Shown in pieces: positions 59,634-64,000 of a stretch of 64,000 nt of DNA. How positions within the stretch are numbered: the stretch's first letter is position 1; every line of letters starts with the position of its first letter. A model generated the notes under the pieces. That model made no database searches and was not told the origin of the DNA. It worked only from the letters and a program-made list of their open reading frames with translations. Source of the DNA: Tetragonia tetragonoides. Its lineage: Eukaryota > Streptophyta > Magnoliopsida > Caryophyllales > Aizoaceae. The stretch spans positions 23,185,501 through 23,249,500 of the forward strand of contig CM076140.1 of assembly GCA_038025085.1 (NCBI GenBank), written 5' to 3'. Made by a program: the position numbers and the translations under genes.

Positions 59634-60500
59634 TTAAAATCTCGCACACAACCCAATACTGTACACAATATCAGGCCTACTTGTAGTAAGGTAAAGCAAT
59701 GAACCAATCATTCCTCTGAATGTTTTTTCATCAACGCTCTTACCTTTTTCATATGCATCCAACTTGGCCGTTGTTGGAATCGGTGTATTATATGGCTTAG
59801 CATTCTCCATGCCATACTTTTTGACCAATTCTTTGAGGTATTTTTGTTGATGTATCTTGATCCCATCAACTCTTTGTACAATTTGTAAACCCAGAAAGAA
59901 ATTCAGTTCGCCCATCATACTCATCTCGAACTCGCTCATCATTAGCTTCTCAAAATCCTTACTCAAAGATTCGTTAGTTGCATCAAAAATAATATCATCC
60001 ACATAAATTTAGAAAACTAATAAATCTTCCCACTTTGTTTTCAAAAATAACGTTTTATCAACTTTTCCACTTTGAAAACCATTTTCTAATAAAAACTTCG
60101 ATAAGCGCTCAAACCAAGCTCTAGGAGCTTGCTTCAAACCATATAATGCTTTATCGAGTTTATAAACATGATTTGGAAAATCCGAATTTTCAAAAACTGG
60201 GGGTTGTTCCACGTAGACGTCCTCTTTTAAATATCCATTTAAAAAGGCGATTTTGACGTCCATTTGGAACAACTTGAAATTCTTATGAGCTGCAAAGGCA
60301 ATTAACATTTTTATAGCTTTAAGTCTAGCTACCGGAGCAAAAGTTTCATCATAGTCGATCCCTTCCTGCTGATTGTATCCCTTCACTACCAATCTTGCCT
60401 TGTTCCTTATGATATTTCCATCTTCATCAAGTTTGTTCCTATACACCCACTTCATCCCAATTACAGTTTGGTCAGTGGGTCTCGGTTCAAGATGCCAAAC
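59634..60500 (-). pseudogene. Reverse transcriptase of element I
   Basis: Minus strand: [73 protein letters not shown]; then a TAA directly before the YVDDIIF catalytic box (about 60000). Continues with FFLGLQIVQ, KKYGMENAKP, MIGSLLYLTTSRPDI. A TAG also lies just upstream near 60500. Confidence 0.92.
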
Positions 60501-60884
60501 TTAACTTCTCTCAAATTGATTTAGCTCCTCTTGCATAGCTAAAATCCAATCCGAATCTAACAAAGCGGTTAGATAATCATGTGGTTCAATTTGAGAAATA
60601 AATGCATTATGAGCACAAAATTTATGCACAGAGGATCTGGTTTGGATTCCCTTATTTATGTCACTGATGATCAAGTCGGGAGGGTGAGAGCTTTGATGTT
60701 TTCAAGCTCGTGGATTCTGTTCAAAAGGAATGATAGAAGAAACAGTTTCTTCTTGATTATTCACAGTTCCCCCTGACTTCTCCTCTAGTAAAGAATCAGT
60801 TTCATTGTTTGTTTCTTGTATGCTAGTCTGTTGGTGGTCAGTAATAGCTTCTTTACGAACCAGCCCTATCTCAAAGTCCTCATC

Positions 60885-62194
60885 CTACACATTTTTCTCA
60901 ATCAAAACATCAGATTCATCAAAAATTACATGAATGCTCTCCTCAACACACATAGTTCTTCTATTGTAAACTTTGTAAGCTCTACTATGTGAAGAGTATC
61001 CCAATAATACCGCTTCATCACTTCTACCATCGAATTTGCCCAAATTATCCTTACCGTTATTATGCACAAAGCACTTACAACCAAAAGTTCTAAAGTGATT
61101 AACATTAGGCCTTCTACCCTTAAGCAGTTCATATGGTGTTTTCTTTAGGAGGGGCCTGATCATGCGGTTGTTGATAATATAGCACGTAGTGTTGACTGCC
61201 TCGGCCCAAAATTTTCTTGGCAAACCACTAGATAGAAGCATCGTTCTATCTATATCCTCTAAGGTGTGGTTCTTCCTCTCAACTACTCCATTTTGTTGCG
61301 GTGTTCTACTCCATTTTGTTGCGGTGTTCTAGGAGCTGAGAAATTGTGGTCTACACCATGCTCTGCACAAAACTTGTCAAATTTATCATTGTCAAACTCA
61401 CGTCCATGATCAGAACGCATGGATACGAGTTCATTTTGGGCTTGCTTTTGTACCTTCCTTGCAAAAGTAACAAACACATCAAAAGTTTCCTCTTTCGAGG
61501 ATAAAAATAAGGTCCAAGTGAAACGAGAGTAGTCATCTACAATTACAAGGACATACCTCTTATCATCACAACTAACAACACGCATAGGTCCACATAAGTC
61601 CATATGAATCAATTCAAGTGGTCGTGTGGTACTTACCACTTTCTTGTTTTTAAAACACGATCTAACTTATTTCCCACGTGCACAAGCATCACATAATTTA
61701 TCAATCTCATACTTAATAGATGGTAAGCCTTCAACTAAGTTCTGAGTATTCAGCTTATGCAACAAAGATAAACTGACATGTCCTAGACGCTTGTGCAACA
61801 ACGATGGATCATATTCCAGTACACTCATGCAAGTAAAACCAATGTTAGGGAGAGTAGAAAGATCAACTTCATATACGTTGTTGTGTCGTCTTCCTTCCAA
61901 CACAACCTCACATGTCTCGCGTTTCTTAACAACACAACAACTTGAAGTGAATTTAACTTTATTACCTTTGTCACATAATTGTGAGACACTTAACAGATTA
62001 TGTTTAAGACCTTTAACCAAGTAAACATTGTCAATGGAGTGCGACCGTGACATACCTATCTTACCGAGAGAAATAATTTCTCCTTTCATGTTATCACCGA
62101 AAGTCACACTGCCACCGTCGAAGGCTTGAAGTGAGAGGAAATTAGATTCATCCCCTTTCATATGTCTAGAACAGCCGCTATCAAGATACCACAT
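60885..62194 (-). pseudogene. Protease and integrase of element I
   Basis: Minus strand: protease end WYLDSGCSRHM (Asp-Ser-Gly), GAG-pre-integrase with LLHKRLGHVSLSLLHKL and CDACARGK (HHCC zinc site), a stop near 61666, then the integrase core HMDLCGP, RSDHGREF, TPQQNGV. A 23-base tandem duplication at about 61284-61329 disrupts the frame at the catalytic Glu motif. The C-terminal part (61241-60885) includes FWAEAVNTTCYIINNR and FGCKCFVHN. Confidence 0.9.
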
Positions 62195-62229
62195 GCTGCT
62201 CTCTCTCTCACTTTAGCCTGCATAAAATA

Positions 62230-64000
62230 TTACTTGTTAGTCTTAGGTACCCAAATCTTTTTGGGTACCTTTCTATGAGAAACATTGTGAATTTCACTCT
62301 TCTTAACCCAAATTTGTCTCACATAACCATTGTTCCTGTCATAAGCTTTCATACGAGCAATGCATTCAAAACGAAAGTGTCCTACTTTACCACAATGCAT
62401 ACAAACCTTATTCTCATACAAATCAACATATTTGGATTTTTTATTCCATGTGACTTTGTTCTTTTTAAAGCCTAAACCAGCTCTATCCTTAATTTCGTGC
62501 TTTTTGCACCAATCATACAAGTCAAAGGAACTGTTTCTCACATTGTTTTTTATTCTTGTATTACTTCTCTCAGTTTTGTCCGATTTTGTGACAGTTTTTT
62601 GAAGTTCTGAATTTTTAGCAATTGAGTCACTCAAAACAGATTTGGTCTTATTTAACTCAAGTTTTAGATCTTCACAAGAAGAGAGAACATAAGCAACAGA
62701 TTTACCAAGAAGAATATTAACTCTCTTAAGCTCTTCCTCTAGTTCCGTTATACGGGTTTCATCAACAATATGGATAGGCTCATGTACGCTGGGCAAGTCC
62801 TTTAATCTATCAATTTCAAGAATATGACCAGCAGCATCTTTTTCTAACAAAGTAACAGTTTCTTTGGAATTTTCATTCTTTAAAACAATATTAACATTCT
62901 CATGCTCATGTTTTAGCTTAGTCATACATTCAAAATTTTCTTATAAGCTAGTTACAGAGCTATCTAATTCTTGATTATCAGAACAAACCTCATAAAACTC
63001 ATCTAATAAATCTAAAGTCATTTCAAGCAATTTATCTCTAGGTAACAATTTATCCTTCTCTTTGAGAGTTAGATGACTTACCACATTTGAGTTATCATTT
63101 TCGCTTATGGCCATCAAGCTGAGATTGACCTCATGATTTTTCTCCTCTTCTTCTTCATCTTCAGAATCAGTAAATCCCCAAGTAGCATAGAAGGCTTTCT
63201 TCATCTCCTTTTTTACAGATTTGTACTGATGATTCTGTTCCTTTGTTCGTTCCTCTTGTCCAACAGAACAATCCCAAACAAAGTGATCTGTGCTACCACA
63301 CCTATAACAACCGTTAGTAACAGGAGACTTAGAAGGAGTGTTTTTACCTTGTGACGTGTTACCTTTCTTTCCTTTGAACCCTTTGTGATGCATAGGATAA
63401 GCACCTCTAAGTCGACGAACCAGCATAGCTAAGTCATTTTCAAGTGATGACTCTTCCTCTGTTTCTTGTGCTTTCAAGGCAATTCCACGATCCTTTTTGG
63501 TTGAACTTTGCACTCTTTTAGCTATCTGCATCTCATGAGTCATGAGAGAGCTGATCAATTGCTCCATAGCCATGACGGTCAAGTCCTTAGCCTCTTGAAT
63601 CGTCGTACTCTTAGCTGTCCAATTTTCATGAGGTAAACTCCGAAGAATTTTCCTCACTTGATCTTTTGTACTAAAGTGTTTATCGAGAGATTTCAACTCA
63701 TGCACAATGTTAGTAAATCTAGCAAACATATCTTTGACTGGTTCATCAGGTTTCATTACAAATAGTTCATATTGAGAAACTAGCAAATCAATCTTAGACT
63801 TTTTTTACCTCGTTTGTACCTTCATGGGATATCTTAAGCAAGTCCCAAATTTCCTTGGCTGTTGAGCACACTGAAACTTGATTGAACTCATCTAAGCTTA
63901 AGCCACAGTGAAGCAATTTGATTGCTTTGGCGTTTTTCTCCGTCTTTTTGTAGTCAGTCTCATCCCCCTTGTCCATGGGTTTTGCAGATACCAAACCCTT
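62230..64000 (-). pseudogene. Gag of element I
   Basis: Minus strand: NAKAIKLLHCGLSLDEFNQVS and EIWDLLKISHEGT (capsid start), a frame change near 63790, FARFTNIVHELKSL, VRKILRSLPHENW; first zinc knuckle CYRCGSTDHFVWDC near 63300; acidic part; stop near 62941; coiled-coil-like region; second knuckle CMHCGKVGHFRFEC near 62390. Two knuckles separated by a long coil are usual for SIRE Gag. Confidence 0.88.

Larger units (their letters stand above)
55199..64000 (-). mobile_element. Element I: SIRE/Maximus-type Ty1/copia retrotransposon (5' end outside window)
   Basis: Minus strand: gag (beyond 64000 to 62230), protease and integrase (62194-60885), RT (60455-59634), RNase H (59612-59061), an envelope-like ORF (58558-57100), PPT and 3' LTR (56471-55199). 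Integrase before RT is the copia order. An extra ORF after pol is the SIRE hallmark. The left flank GTATC (55194-55198) should be repeated beyond its 5' LTR. Confidence 0.92.

Overview
The window is plant nuclear DNA made almost entirely of nested, decayed LTR retrotransposons. I found no host gene, tRNA, rRNA or CRISPR array. The elements present (Tat, Athila and chromovirus Ty3 lineages, SIRE-type Ty1/copia, a 3' LINE fragment) and the GT-AG introns point to a large, repeat-rich land plant, probably a eudicot. I cannot name the species.

Layout by age of insertion. (H) An Athila-type element on the minus strand (51923-55198 visible) is the oldest platform. (I) A SIRE-type copia element, minus strand, sits in the H 5' LTR (55199 to beyond 64000). 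(G) Another LTR element, minus strand, sits in the H protease region (LTR 40250-40327 plus 51083-51922, gag start 39977-40213). (F) A chromovirus-like Ty3 element, minus strand, sits in the G LTR (40328-51077; flanks CCACG). (B) A Tat-lineage element, plus strand, ends at 39976 inside the G gag. (A) A sister copy of B lies head-to-head with it on the minus strand (1-9964). (E) A different Tat element, plus strand, is nested in the B integrase (17002-32819; flanks GGGAC). A solo LTR (11545-13198) and a 5'-truncated LINE (13906-14781) interrupt the B gag.

The unusual biology is in the three Tat elements. Each carries two extra genes downstream of integrase, in antisense to gag-pol: a multi-exon plant-mobile-domain (PMD) gene and a DUF7745-like gene whose core motif resembles the PMD motif. 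In E the PMD gene resolves into seven exons with canonical splice sites and only phase-0 introns, and the same exon layout is visible in A and B. Because the genes are antisense, their introns are not spliced from the genomic RNA. GC-rich arrays of short palindromic AGCGGC/GCCGCT units lie just upstream of the TATA box in the LTR promoters and also upstream of the antisense-gene promoters, which suggests shared control.

A and B both lack protease, reverse transcriptase and RNase H and join gag directly to integrase, so they look like a non-autonomous subfamily. E keeps RT, the two RNase H domains typical of Tat, and integrase, but I see no protease active site, and it has several stops. Everything in the window appears inactive today.
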